NCBI GenBank assembly: GCA_004151065.3 | Contig: NWUY0304585540.1 | Coordinates: 1-10,565 of the forward strand | Direction of reading: 5' to 3' | Source of the DNA: Larix sibirica | Taxonomy: Eukaryota; Streptophyta; Pinopsida; Pinales; Pinaceae | Length of the DNA stretch: 10,565 nt | Shown here: in pieces, positions 1 through 8,201 of the stretch | Layout: every line of letters starts with the position of its first letter | Numbering within the stretch: the stretch's first letter is position 1 | Notes under the pieces: model-generated | The model's database searches: none | What the model saw: the letters and a program-made list of their open reading frames with translations, nothing else | Told to the model about the DNA's origin: nothing | Program-made: the position numbers and the translations under genes

Positions 1-336
1 TTAAGACTCTAGAAGGGGTTTGCACCTCAAGGGATTTGATCCCTCTCGGTGCTTGATAGAGCCAAAGTTAACATGGATATATGTTGGCTCCAGTCAGAGT
101 GGCCACATCAAAACAATGTTTCTTTAAAAAACAAAATTATCACATTGAAATCATTTCATCCAAAAATTTTAAAAAATATTTATATGATCAAAATGGTGAA
201 TTGTAATAAGTAATAATCATGTTCAATGATAATCCATGTGAAAGAATGAAATAAAATTTAATGATGAATTGCATATATAGAACATTCAAAATCTAAGTAT
301 TAATATGTAATCTAAATTAAAAAAATACATGATCAA
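1..336. other. Unassigned flank, mostly AT-rich
   Basis: No credible coding region is seen. The first 120 bases are more GC-balanced than what follows and contain a short palindrome, AGGGAT-ttg-ATCCCT at 30-44. From about 120 the sequence is AT-rich with no clear repeat until the tandem array begins near 337. The first 120 bases may be the edge of another element cut by the window, but nothing identifies it. Confidence 0.5.
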
Positions 337-340
337 ATTA

Positions 341-425
341 GGGTTTTGACTATTTAACTGTGGTGATTCTATCTACTAGCTAAATGTGGTAACTGAATCA
401 GATAAGGGTTTTGACTATTTAACTC
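341..425. repeat. 65-bp subrepeat block (2 units, first)
   Basis: Two copies of the short unit begin with GGGTTTTGACTATTTAAC at 341 and 406, 65 bp apart. Between them lie GGTGATTCTATCTACTAGCT and TGTGGTAACTGAATCA. This is the left edge of recognisable array sequence. Confidence 0.8.
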
Positions 426-804
426 AATGATTTTATACAAAATGGACATAACTAAATGATACCATACTGAATGGCCAAAACAAATGGATGGAAATCTTTG
501 ATCATAACTAATGGATCAACCATGGGGTTTTTGGCTCCAACAATATTGAGTTGAAAAATATATCATAAATGGAATTTTACTCGACTAACTATGGCCACTA
601 AATCATATTAGGTGACTATTTAGCTTAATGATATCATACAAAATGTAATATCGCGAAAACTAATGAATCTTAATAATACTATTAAAGCATATCAGATTTC
701 CCAATGCATATATTTCAAATTAGAGAGATGTTAGATCATAACACAATCTCCACCTAAAGGCATAAATCGATAGATCGGAAATGTCCCTAACTGTAACTGA
801 ATTA

Positions 805-1030
805 GATTAGGATTTCACGTATTTGACTATGGTTATTCTATCTACTAGCTAATTGTGATAACTGAATCATATTAAGTTTTTGACTATTTAACTATAGTGT
901 TTCTATATGCTCAACTAACTTTGGTACCTAAATCAAATTAGGATTTCAAATATTTAACTCTAGTAATTCAATCTACTCGATTGATTTTGTTAACGTATTC
1001 ATATCTATTAGATTTTCAACTATTTAAGTG
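805..1030. repeat. 65-bp subrepeat block (4 units)
   Basis: Four diverged copies of the same short unit start near 810, 875, 940 and 1010. Each carries a TTAGGATTTCAACTATTTAACT-like head, a TATGGTGATTCTATCTACT-like centre and a TAACTGAATCA-like tail. The block fills the difference between the long (404 bp) and short intervals of the higher-order repeat. Confidence 0.8.
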
Positions 1031-1179
1031 AATGATATCATCGAAAATGTAATATTGTTGAAATCAATACAACTTAAAAATACTATTAATTTATAATGCA
1101 TTGTCTAATGCACGAATTTCAAATTAGAGCAATTAGATCATGGATGTCCTGTTGTGTAAGTAATGCATCAAATTAGAGG

Positions 1180-1265
1180 GATGTTTCAATTATTTAACTA
1201 TGGTGATTCTATCTACTTGGCTAACTGTGGTAATTGAATCAAATTAGGGTTCAACTATTTAACAT
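1180..1265. repeat. 65-bp subrepeat block (2 units, second)
   Basis: Two short-unit copies begin near 1183 and 1247, immediately before the box at 1266. The first is fused directly to the AAATTAGAGGGATGT segment, where the long units have extra sequence, which suggests an internal deletion or unequal exchange created the short half-unit. Confidence 0.75.
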
Positions 1266-1439
1266 AATGATATCATACAAATTTAATATCACTGAAATAA
1301 ATGCATCTTAACAATACTTTTATATCATATTGTATATCCCAATGCACATATTTCAAATCAGAGGGATGTCAAATCATAAGGCAAATATCCATTTAAAGAC
1401 ATAGATAAATAGATCATAGATGTACTTGAATGTAATTGA

Positions 1440-1664
1440 ATTAGGTTAAGGTTTCAATTGTTTTACCATGGTTATTCTATCTCTCGGCTAACTTGGTAAT
1501 TAAATCAAATTGGGGTTTTGACTATTTAACTATAGTGTTTTTATATACTCAACAAAGTATGGTAACTAAAACAAATTAGGATTTCAACTATTTAACTATG
1601 ATGATTATATCTACTTGACTAACTTTGGTAATTGAATCACATTAGGGTTTCAACTATTTAATTG
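1440..1664. repeat. 65-bp subrepeat block (4 units, second)
   Basis: Four short-unit copies start near 1450, 1513, 1579 and 1645, spaced 63-66 bp, and run into the box at 1665. Order and number match the four-unit block at 805-1030, which supports a true higher-order repeat. Confidence 0.8.
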
Positions 1665-2080
1665 AAAGATATCATAGAAAATGTAATATCACTTAAACCA
1701 ATGCATCTTAACAATATTATTAGATCATAATGCATTTCCCAATGCACACATTTCAAATTAGAGGGATGTTACATCATAGCGCAGATTTCCATCTAAAGAC
1801 ATAGATTCGATCATAGATGTCTCCTAGTGTAGGCAATGCATCTTAACAATAACAAAAAATAAAATTCTTGAAATCAAAGTAATGCAACAATAATATTATA
1901 CAAAATATAATATCATTGAAATCCATGCATATTAACAAAACTATTAGATCATATTGCATTTCCCAATGCACATATTTCAAATTAAAGGGATCTTAGGTTA
2001 TAACATAAAATAAATCAAAGATTAATATATCAACATGTAAATATGATAAATATGCTCAATCTACAATTATAATTTTATAG

Positions 2081-2091
2081 AATCTATTTAA
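2081..2091. repeat. Target-site duplication, left copy (AATCTATTTAA)
   Basis: AATCTATTTAA abuts the eight-T run at 2092-2099 and is repeated exactly at 3465-3475. Eleven bases is a normal length for LINE-type target-primed insertion. Flanking bases outside the repeats differ, as expected for a true duplication. Confidence 0.85.
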
Positions 2092-2099
2092 TTTTTTTT
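2092..2099 (-). other. A-tail of the retrocopy
   Basis: Eight T on the plus strand are eight A at the 3' end of the minus-strand insertion, directly against the left target-site copy. Confidence 0.8.
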
Positions 2100-2481
2100 G
2101 TGTGTGAGTAAGATGATGCTATCCTTCTATTACTTTACAACTGAAAAAATGTACATATAGATACAAAATCTAATCCAACCAATCTCATAGGGTGAATCCA
2201 CCATATCCCCTTCCCCCATTGACATTCAAAGATTTATTTCCCCCATTTACAAAAACACATAACGAGATCATAAAACCAAAACTAGCCAGAGGGTCCAGAC
2301 CTGACCACTCTGAACCTTCCCAACAAACCAACCGTTCGAGCTTTAAAAAAAAATAAAACAAGAGACTACTCCCCATGACTCTTACATACACCAAGATAGG
2401 GATCTCAAAATCCATACCCAAAAGCCACAAAAAAAACAAGAGTTAACTCAAAACATCAAAAGGAGATGCGACTATCATTCA
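2100..2481 (-). other. 3' UTR of the retrocopy
   Basis: This is the stretch between the last stop codon (TGA ending at 2482) and the A-tail. On the minus strand it is T-rich and G-rich, with an AATAAA hexamer at 2233-2238, rather far from the A-tail, and no closer canonical signal. An 84-codon open frame at 2185-2439 lies wholly inside it and looks fortuitous. Confidence 0.6.
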
Positions 2482-3418
2482 TCACTGCAAAGCACTGTTC
2501 CGTGTGGACTGAGTCGGGGCATTCTTGGGAGAATTTGCACCCCCAGGGTGTCCATGAAACAACCACTTAGCTACATAAATAACCTCTTCAATGTCAGCTA
2601 TCCCCCTCCTCAAATCAATTTTTAAATTGTTGAGAGTCTGAAACACCATGTCACCGAATCGTTCTCGTTCCATTATGACTTTGAGCAGCAAGGAGTAGAG
2701 AACCCAGAAGGGGCTGAGTTTCACTTGTGGCCCATGCCTCTCCCTTATAGCACTCATTTCTTCTTCCTCCATCACATATATGGCTTCCTCGATGCCAGGA
2801 GGAGTCTTTTCCATATAATCCTGCCCCTATTCCACCACTTCAGGGCCCCTATCAGTCCTTCCACCTCCCCCATGACGACACCTTATACGTTGGCGTGGAG
2901 CCATTCCAACTCTTCTACCACCTTGGTCTTTAATTTCCCAATTAGCGACTGATCTCTCAGTTCACAGCTTCTTCTCCAAGTTAACTTTCCACCCTCATTA
3001 GCTTCCCCCTTTATACCTACCGAAGCTTGTCTTGGCACTAAAATCCAACACCAAACATGAATGGACCACCTCATCAACCCCATAAAGGCACCCAAGGATG
3101 GAATTAAATATCACATCCAGAGACAGACCTAGGATATCTCTCCTGCCTCCAATTTCCTTCCATTCTATGCGTGCAAAATAATTGCCATCAATGAGGATAG
3201 TGAGGATCGAGCCTTCCTGTCTCATCATGGGAGTACTATCCCTCCCATTCTCCCCTGTCCTTACCTCTCAAACTTAAATGATCATATCTCCTCCCATGGC
3301 CCTTGTTGTCCCCATCACATACTTCACAAATCCCTGTCATTTAACTCTTCCTCCTGGACATGTACTCCATGTAGCTCATCACACGTTTCTCCTTCCTCAC
3401 TGCATGCCCTTCCTTCAT
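2482..3418 (-). pseudogene. Decayed coding region of an unrecognised ~310-codon protein
   Basis: I do not recognise this protein. Reading on the minus strand, a plausible start is the ATG at 3418-3416 (MKEGHAVRKEKR...). The reading passes a stop after SRRKS, changes frame near 3240, runs through LTILIDGNYFARIEWKEIGG and SLDVIFNSILGCLYGVDEVV, changes frame near 3005, runs through LIGKLKTKVVEELEWLHANV, meets TAA at 2883-2885, and changes frame again near 2830. It finishes in a 110-codon open segment (MEKTPPGIEEAIYVMEEEEM... to ...TRNSALQ) stopping at 2482. The pieces join in order on one strand, so this looks like one protein broken by three frameshifts and at least two stops. The C-terminal part is helical and charged, with an acidic run. 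An early CEVCDGDNKGH segment has a CxxC pair but no complete zinc motif. No transmembrane segment or known catalytic motif is evident. Confidence 0.6.
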
Positions 3419-3464
3419 GACCCTGTGGACAGCTGTGCATGATGACACCCACATTCAGGGATAT

Positions 3465-3475
3465 AATCTATTTAA
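3465..3475. repeat. Target-site duplication, right copy (AATCTATTTAA)
   Basis: An exact match to 2081-2091, this marks the 5' end of the minus-strand insertion at 3464. The AT-rich host DNA resumes directly after it. Confidence 0.85.
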
Positions 3476-3837
3476 ATTAATCATAAATGTATCAAATTAT
3501 TTATTATATATAAAATTAATTATGCAAAATATTATTATAACTACATAAGCACGAAAACATATTCCATTAAAATTGATTTTTATATAAAAAACAATAGTGA
3601 ATTCAATTTTGAGAAGACATACAAAATCCAAACTCTATAATAAAAAGAATATTCTAATTTTGTGTTATAAATTCTACTCAATTATAATCTTATTTATTAA
3701 CGTTCTAACTTCATATTAATTTCTACACTATTCAATAAAATTGCTTTTCATATAGAAAAGCAATGGCAAGTATACTAAAGCCAAACTTTATATGAAAACA
3801 AATCTTTTAATTTTTGTGTGTTGTATATTCTATTGGA
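3476..3837. repeat. AT-rich segment with a diverged tandem duplication
   Basis: No gene is seen. Two related blocks start at 3561 (ATTCCATTAAAATTGATTTT) and 3730 (ATTCAATAAAATTGCTTTT). They share an A-rich stretch ending in ACAATAG or GCAATGG, then CCAAACTCTATAA or CCAAACTTTATAT, then a TTTTAATTTTTGTGT-like segment and a TATTCTATT-like segment. Offsets fall from 169 to about 151 bp because of an indel. The second copy is cut at 3837 by the LINE tail. It also holds a 7-bp-stem hairpin, GCTTTTC-atata-GAAAAGC at 3742-3760. Confidence 0.65.
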
Positions 3838-3846
3838 TTTTTTTTT
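3838..3846 (-). other. A-tail of the LINE
   Basis: Nine T on the plus strand form nine A at the 3' end of the minus-strand element, right after TTTTTTTTCTCTG (minus strand). Their position breaks the second copy of the AT-rich duplication, which supports this as the junction. One or two of these bases could belong to the target. Confidence 0.75.
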
Positions 3847-4057
3847 CAGAGAAAAAAAACGCACTTTTGTTATTTCGATATGAAATCAAAAAGTACAAAG
3901 CAAGATGGCTGCCTCAAAAAAATGATCGCGTAACCAAGATCAAATCATTTTTGATGATCATAACTAGTGCAATAATAGCAAAAACTGACATTTGTCTCAA
4001 CAATCTATCAGAAACAGTTAGTCCCAAAATAAACGTGACAAATATCAAGAGGCACAA
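3847..4057 (-). other. 3' UTR of the LINE
   Basis: There are 211 nt between the ORF2 stop and the A-tail. No canonical AATAAA is seen close to the tail. An open frame on the plus strand (3792-4061) overlaps it and shows no protein character beyond chance. In LINEs this region usually holds the RNA signal recognised by the reverse transcriptase; a specific structure was not identified here. Confidence 0.7.
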
Positions 4058-4079
4058 TTAAGCCTCAGCAAAAAAAGAG

Positions 4080-4520
4080 TTGTAACTACCCATTGCGACA
4101 AGTTGATTTTGTACCCATTCTTCCCAGTATAGTGTGCATGGATCCCCATCAATAGCGAGTTTTGAAAGTGCATCCACTTCAACATTATTTTCTCTATAAG
4201 TGTGATTAATAGAGATATTTTGAAAAAGAGTCATGTAATCAGAAATCCTAGAACACCAGTATTGTAAAGTGATATTCTTAGATTTGCAAGTTTATTTTCC
4301 CAATGGATAACCACCATAGAATCACCAAAAATCTAAATTGAGTCCAGACCACACAGGTGAGCAACTTTTAAAAGACCCCACAGGCCTAAAAGTTAAGCCT
4401 TGGTATTTGTACCCAATCCTCCAATAAGTTGAAACTTGAGCAAAAGAGAAGTTCCACAGCTAATAAGAAAACCAACACCACATTTATAGTTTGTCGCCAC
4501 CCCATTAAAAAAACCATGCA
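4080..4520 (-). other. ORF2 C-terminal RNase H domain, damaged
   Basis: Plant L1-clade elements often end in an RNase H that removes template RNA. The first catalytic position reads FFNGVA, where relatives have FFDG, so Asp appears replaced by Asn (near residue 1232). The catalytic Glu of a KAELL-like motif is replaced by TAA at 4395-4393. IFGDSMVV keeps the next Asp. After the frameshift near 4265, YRENNVEVDALSKLA keeps the final Asp. Two of four catalytic positions are therefore lost. Confidence 0.85.
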
Positions 4521-4819
4521 AATCATCTCTGTTCAAATCCAAGAGTTTATGAGATCTCTTAGCCTTTTTTGAACATGCCAAATCCTTTGAATATAGGTGA
4601 AAGAGACTCCATAAACTATAAATAGTTTGCGAAACAGATGGCTTGATGTCCTGGAAAATGGCTCTGTTTCTAGTATTCCAAATGACCCAAGCCAGAAATC
4701 CCGGCATACTAATACAATGATGGTTTTTATGTTTCCACTATTCATATGCAGAGTCGAAATCTAAACCCCTCCAATCCTCCACAATGTTTAGTTCCTTCCA
4801 TATCCTTTTCCAAACCTGC

Positions 4820-5010
4820 CAAGAGAAATTGCAGTGAAAAAAAAAATGGTGATAGGAGTCCACTCCATTTCTACAAAGTATGCAATATCTAGGACCAACT
4901 TTCCCATGTTTGCATAGGTTTTCCCAAGTTAAAATTCTATTGTTTAAAACCAGCCAAAGGAAACATTTGATCTTGAGAGTCATTTTCCATTTCCAAAGAA
5001 TCAGATGCCA
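4820..5010 (-). other. ORF2 zf-RVT zinc-binding domain
   Basis: WHLILWKWKMTLKIKCFLW...RILTWENL is followed by CILCRNGVDSYHH and a final HC: Cys 1106, Cys 1109, His 1117 or 1118, Cys 1123. This is the pattern of the zinc-binding region found after the RT in plant LINEs. All ligands are intact, and it lies in the longest unbroken ORF2 segment after the RT (5391-4738). Confidence 0.85.
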
Positions 5011-5899
5011 CCATTTTCTTTGATCATCAACATGCTGCTCAACAATAGCCTGATATGCATAACTAGCAGTAACCTGACCATTCACTGGATTTCCATCCCA
5101 TACTAAAATATCATTTCCCTTTGATAAACGAACTCCAACATTGTTCAGATTTTTTACATACTCATTCCACTCCGCTTCACAACTCCCTGCCAAACCAAGA
5201 TTGGAAGTAGTTTTCCAATATGAAATGTCCTTCACCATGTAACTTTTTCTATTAAATTGATTTAAGGAAATTAAACCAAAACCTGTCAGGTGTCTACGGA
5301 GGTCCAGAGAAAGACTGCAATTTCTAGAAACCCCTATAATAGGATCTGCACCCACCGTAATATTACTGCCTTTGCCTACTTTCCATGCCAACTATGAACT
5401 GATCGAAGGCATAATTTTCATAAAGTCTTTTCAAACAAAAGAAGAATTTTGTGCCTGAGAAGTAGGATTTCTAAGCCACTTGTAAATGTCATATTTTATA
5501 TACTTTGCATGTAGGAGGTTGGCCCAAATATTATTTCCAAACAGACCCCGCCACAAACTCTTCAAAAATAAAGCAGTATTGAACTAGTATATGTTTTTGA
5601 TATTCCAGCCCCCATATATTTTTGGTAATGCAAAAGAGAACCAGTTTGACATATGATAATGGCTACCATCTAGATTTCCAGACCAAAGAAACTGAAACAC
5701 TAAGCTATTCAGTTTATTCAAAATAGCTTGAGGAATTTTTGCCAATAAATCCCAATAGACCGGGATGCTACTTAAAACTTCCTTTAGCATTATGAGCCTT
5801 CCGCCCAGGGAAAGGTACTTTAATATCCACAAGTTAATTCTCTTCTCAATTTTGGTTATCAACCATCTCTAGTCATGAATTTTGTAACAATTTGGCTTG

Positions 5900-6830
5900 A
5901 TAAAATAACCTAAATATTTAATTCCTCCATCCAACTCAGCTGCTTGAAAGGGCAAGAAATTTTGTACCTCAGTCAAAACTGGATTATTCATAAAATTGCA
6001 TATAAAAGTAGATTTTTCAGGACTGATTTGCATGCCAGTAGCCAAACAGAAGAGGTTCAATAAATCTGCCAGTACTTTCCATTCCTCCACACTGTCAGAA
6101 CCAAACATAATAGCATCATCAACAAAGAGTAAGTGAATAATTTATAACTCTTTTGTAATCTTCACACCTTTGAAGGTCTTCTCGTTCCTAGCTTTTCCGA
6201 TTAGAAGCTTGAGACCTTCTATGATCAATAGAAACAATGGGGGAGATAATGGGCATCCCTGCCTGAGCCCTCAGCTTCTTTTGAAAAAAGGGGTGGGATT
6301 TCCATTAATTAGAATAGAGAAGCACGCAGATTTTACACAGGCCATGATCCAATTCACGACCAAGATGGGAAAACCAATCTGAAGCATAACCAATTTAAGA
6401 AAGTCCCAATTGACCAGATCATAGGCTTTAACAAGGTCAATTTTAAAAACTAAAGATTTTAGTTTCTTAGTCTTGACAGTATGAAGTACTTCCTGTGTAA
6501 TCCCGATGGAATCTAAAACCTGTCGATCATCTAGGAACCCGAATTGTTCAGTGGACATCCAGTGGGATAAAGATGGCTTAATCCTATTTGCAATGAGTTT
6601 TGAAATCACCTTATACACCAAGTTACAGAGTGCAATAGGCCTGAAATCAGCAAAAGTAGCATGCTTGTTGCATTTTGGAATAAGGGAAATGAAAGTCGAG
6701 TTGAGTCCTCCAACAATCCATCCTTCAGTGCGCGTGAAATTTACCATTTCCAATATATCCATACCCATAATATCCCAAAAAGTGGTGAAAATCTCCACGG
6801 ACCACCCATCAGGTCCAAGTGCCTTATCTT
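5900..6830 (-). other. ORF2 reverse transcriptase domain
   Basis: Motifs in order: GPDGW (residues 462-466), STFISLIPK, FRPIALCNLVYKVISK, EQFGFLDDRQ (usually GFLxGRQ, so a likely Gly-to-Asp change), VFKIDLVKAYD (motif A with the first catalytic Asp), INGNPTPFFKRS, then TGA at 6270-6268, GLRQGCPLSP (motif B), TAA at 6144-6142, and HLLFVDDA (motif C, both Asp kept). The three catalytic Asp survive, but two stops separate motif A from motif C. The TGA sits where relatives have Arg (SRGLRQG), consistent with CGA or AGA to TGA. The thumb-like KIEKRINLW...LSLGGRL segment follows after TAG at 5871-5869. Confidence 0.93.
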
Positions 6831-7519
6831 TCTTAAAAGCAAAGAGAATATCTCGAATTTCCTCCAAAGTAGCAGGGCGACCAATATTCTCACCGTCATC
6901 CCTGGAGAAAAAGGAAGGATAATTTCTCAAAACCTGCAATTGATCTCCAATATTGGACGTCGAAGGGTCCTCGAGATGTTTTTTAAAATGTGAGAAACCA
7001 GTATCTTCAATGGAATTTGGATCAGTCAATTAAGTACCCAGAGAGTCATTTATAGACCAACTAGTGTTAACATTTTTGCGATGAGACGCAAACTTATGGG
7101 AAAATTGTGTATTTTTATCTCCGAGCTCCACCCAAGTCGCCCGAATTTTGAGCCGCCAAGTGCTTTCCTCTATCAGCAATAACTCATCCAGATGTTTTTG
7201 AAGATGCAGTAAGTCTGCTCTATCTTCATCAAAGCTAATGCCCTCAAAATTCAACAAAAAAGGTTGTTTAATTTGAATTTTAACTAAAACCAGCTCGGAA
7301 TTATCCCTCTCTTTCTTCTGCTTTTCCCAGACCTTAGTTTTGGATTTTAGACCCCTTAATTTGTATATCAAAACATCAATTGGGTTGAGCCCTGTAGGAA
7401 CCTGGATCCGAGTCCAAAAATTGTGAACAATATTGTAGTAATAAGTATCTTTCAACCACGTGGAATTGAATCTAAAAGGTTTCCGGGGTATATGTTGAAG
7501 ATCATCCATTTGGAGAATA

Positions 7520-8199
7520 ATGGCCTGATGGTCCGAGATGTTTGAATATTTAATCCAAGTTCTATAATTTGACAATTTTGAATCCAAATCTTCAGCAAGT
7601 AAAAACTGATCTAGCCTTTTACATATATGATCCGCCCCTTATCTCTTGTTACTCCATGCATACCCAATCTTTCTAGGTAGCACATCTATCAAATGAGATC
7701 TTTGCATAAGACCCTTAAAATAATCTGCAATTCCATCAGTAAGACCTGTGAGACCCCAAATCTCAGCAGCTGAGAGGGTGAGGTTGAGGTCACCAGCCAC
7801 ATTCAGATTAGGGGATCTCAATAAACTTGTGTCATCCAGAATCCTCCAAAAATATTCTCTATCTTTGTAAGGGGTATAAATATTGAGAAGATCCACATTG
7901 ATACTGCTTGACAAGAAATGACCCTTCATGAGAAGTCCCCCCTTAGTATTGTCGATCAGAAATGAAGAAGTCAAAGGATTCCAGCCAGAAAGTAAGCCCC
8001 CTGAAAGGCCACATGAGTCAATGGCACTGAAATACCAATTCGACCAATGTTTTGTAAAAAACTCAATGGCTTGTGAGGCCGAACACATAGTTTCTTGAAT
8101 GAGAAAAACATCAAGGCTAGTAGATTTTAGAAAATGGACAAGGGCCCTAGCCTTACTAGCCCCCCCAATCCCCCTTATATTAAAAGAGAGAATAGACAT
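7520..8199 (-). other. ORF2 endonuclease domain (APE-like)
   Basis: Visible motifs in order: SFNIRG (Asn near residue 7), LIQETM (catalytic Glu near 36), NIYTP, AGDLNLTL (Asp/Asn near 137, usually GDFN), YAWSNKR, and SDHQAI near residues 222-225 (catalytic His). All key residues that I can place remain. The domain is broken only by TAA at 7641-7639, directly after SNKR; the reading GADHICKRLDQFL continues in the same frame after the stop. It would nick the chromosomal target to prime reverse transcription. Confidence 0.9.
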
Positions 8200-8201
8200 T
8201 A
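8197..8201 (-). promoter_or_regulatory. ORF1/ORF2 TAATG stop-start overlap
   Basis: On the minus strand ORF1 ends GTT-ACT-TAA (stop 8201-8199) and ORF2 begins ATG (8199-8197), sharing one A. Such an overlap is known to permit termination-reinitiation in some non-LTR elements, for example Bombyx SART1. Here it is an inference from layout, supported by the endonuclease fold starting directly at this ATG. Confidence 0.7.

Larger units (their letters stand above)
337..2005. repeat. Composite tandem (satellite-like) array, ~635-bp higher-order unit
   Basis: A conserved box resembling AATGATATCATACAAAATG recurs at 426, 627, 1031, 1266, 1665 and 1889. Spacings are 201, 404, 235, 399 and 224 bp, so long and short intervals alternate and every second box is about 623-639 bp apart. 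After most boxes comes a block with AATGCATCTTAACAATA, then a CCCAATGCACATATTTCAAATTAGAGGGATGT-like segment (for example near 700, 1340, 1740 and 1965), then in the long units an ATCTAAAGACATAGAT-like segment. The copies differ by many substitutions and indels, so the array is old. No coding potential is seen. It could be a decayed satellite or a tandem-repeat region inside a large non-autonomous element; the sequence does not decide. Confidence 0.85.
2092..3464 (-). mobile_element. Retroposed insertion (processed retrocopy or 5'-truncated non-LTR element)
   Basis: A 1373-bp minus-strand insertion lies between perfect 11-bp direct repeats. Its 3' end, read on the minus strand, is ACTCACACACAAAAAAAA, so it ends in eight A. 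It is clearly richer in G+C than the AT-rich DNA on both sides and has remnants of coding sequence in one direction followed by a 3' UTR of about 380 nt. These are the marks of an RNA copied by LINE machinery. Its 3' end is unlike that of the LINE at 3838-9983, so mobilisation in trans is more likely than that it is a truncated copy of that family. Whether the source was a host mRNA or another retroelement cannot be told from here. Confidence 0.8.
4058..8199 (-). pseudogene. LINE ORF2 polyprotein, disrupted (endonuclease-RT-zf-RVT-RNase H)
   Basis: ORF2 makes the nicking endonuclease and reverse transcriptase for target-primed retrotransposition. The ATG at 8199-8197 starts MSILSFNIRG, the usual first residues of the endonuclease fold, so the start is well supported. 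About 1,380 codons run to TAA at 4060-4058, a normal length for plant L1 ORF2. Conserved motifs lie in one frame from 8199 to about 4270: endonuclease residues 1 to ~225, RT ~460-760, zf-RVT ~1065-1125, RNase H from ~1228. In-frame stops begin at minus-strand bases 7641, 7032, 6270, 6144, 5871, 5586, 5433, 5394, 4740, 4395 and 4335. One frameshift near 4265 puts the last ~70 codons (from QYWCSRISDY to FFAEA) in another frame. Translation from the ATG would stop at residue 186, inside the endonuclease. No functional product is expected. Confidence 0.93.

Noticed and set aside
1-120. Possible end of a second Copia-like LTR at the left edge
   Set aside because: GGGGTTTGCACCTCAAGGG loosely resembles the GGGGTTTTTCACCTTAGGG segment at 10401, but no TG/CA terminus, primer-binding site or longer match supports it.
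337-2005. CRISPR-like array
   Set aside because: Repeats are long, diverged and nested, with no constant short repeat separated by unique spacers, and the context is a plant genome.
2185-2439. Minus-strand 84-codon frame with a hydrophobic start
   Set aside because: It lies in the 3' UTR of the retrocopy, downstream of the last stop, and its composition follows the T- and G-rich base content.
2725-2952. Plus-strand open frame of 75 codons
   Set aside because: Antisense to the retrocopy's coding remnant; rich in Pro, Ser, His and Phe, as expected for the complement of a Glu/Lys-rich frame.
3742-3760. Hairpin GCTTTTC-atata-GAAAAGC as a terminator or small RNA
   Set aside because: It lies in AT-rich repeated DNA and the equivalent place in the other copy pairs poorly; no promoter or gene is linked to it.
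3792-4061. Plus-strand open frame of 89 codons
   Set aside because: It spans the LINE A-tail and 3' UTR in antisense, crossing an insertion junction, so it cannot be an ancestral gene.
6506-6993. Plus-strand open frames of 138 and 110 codons
   Set aside because: They lie opposite the reverse transcriptase region of ORF2, whose motifs are unmistakable on the minus strand; they show no protein features of their own.
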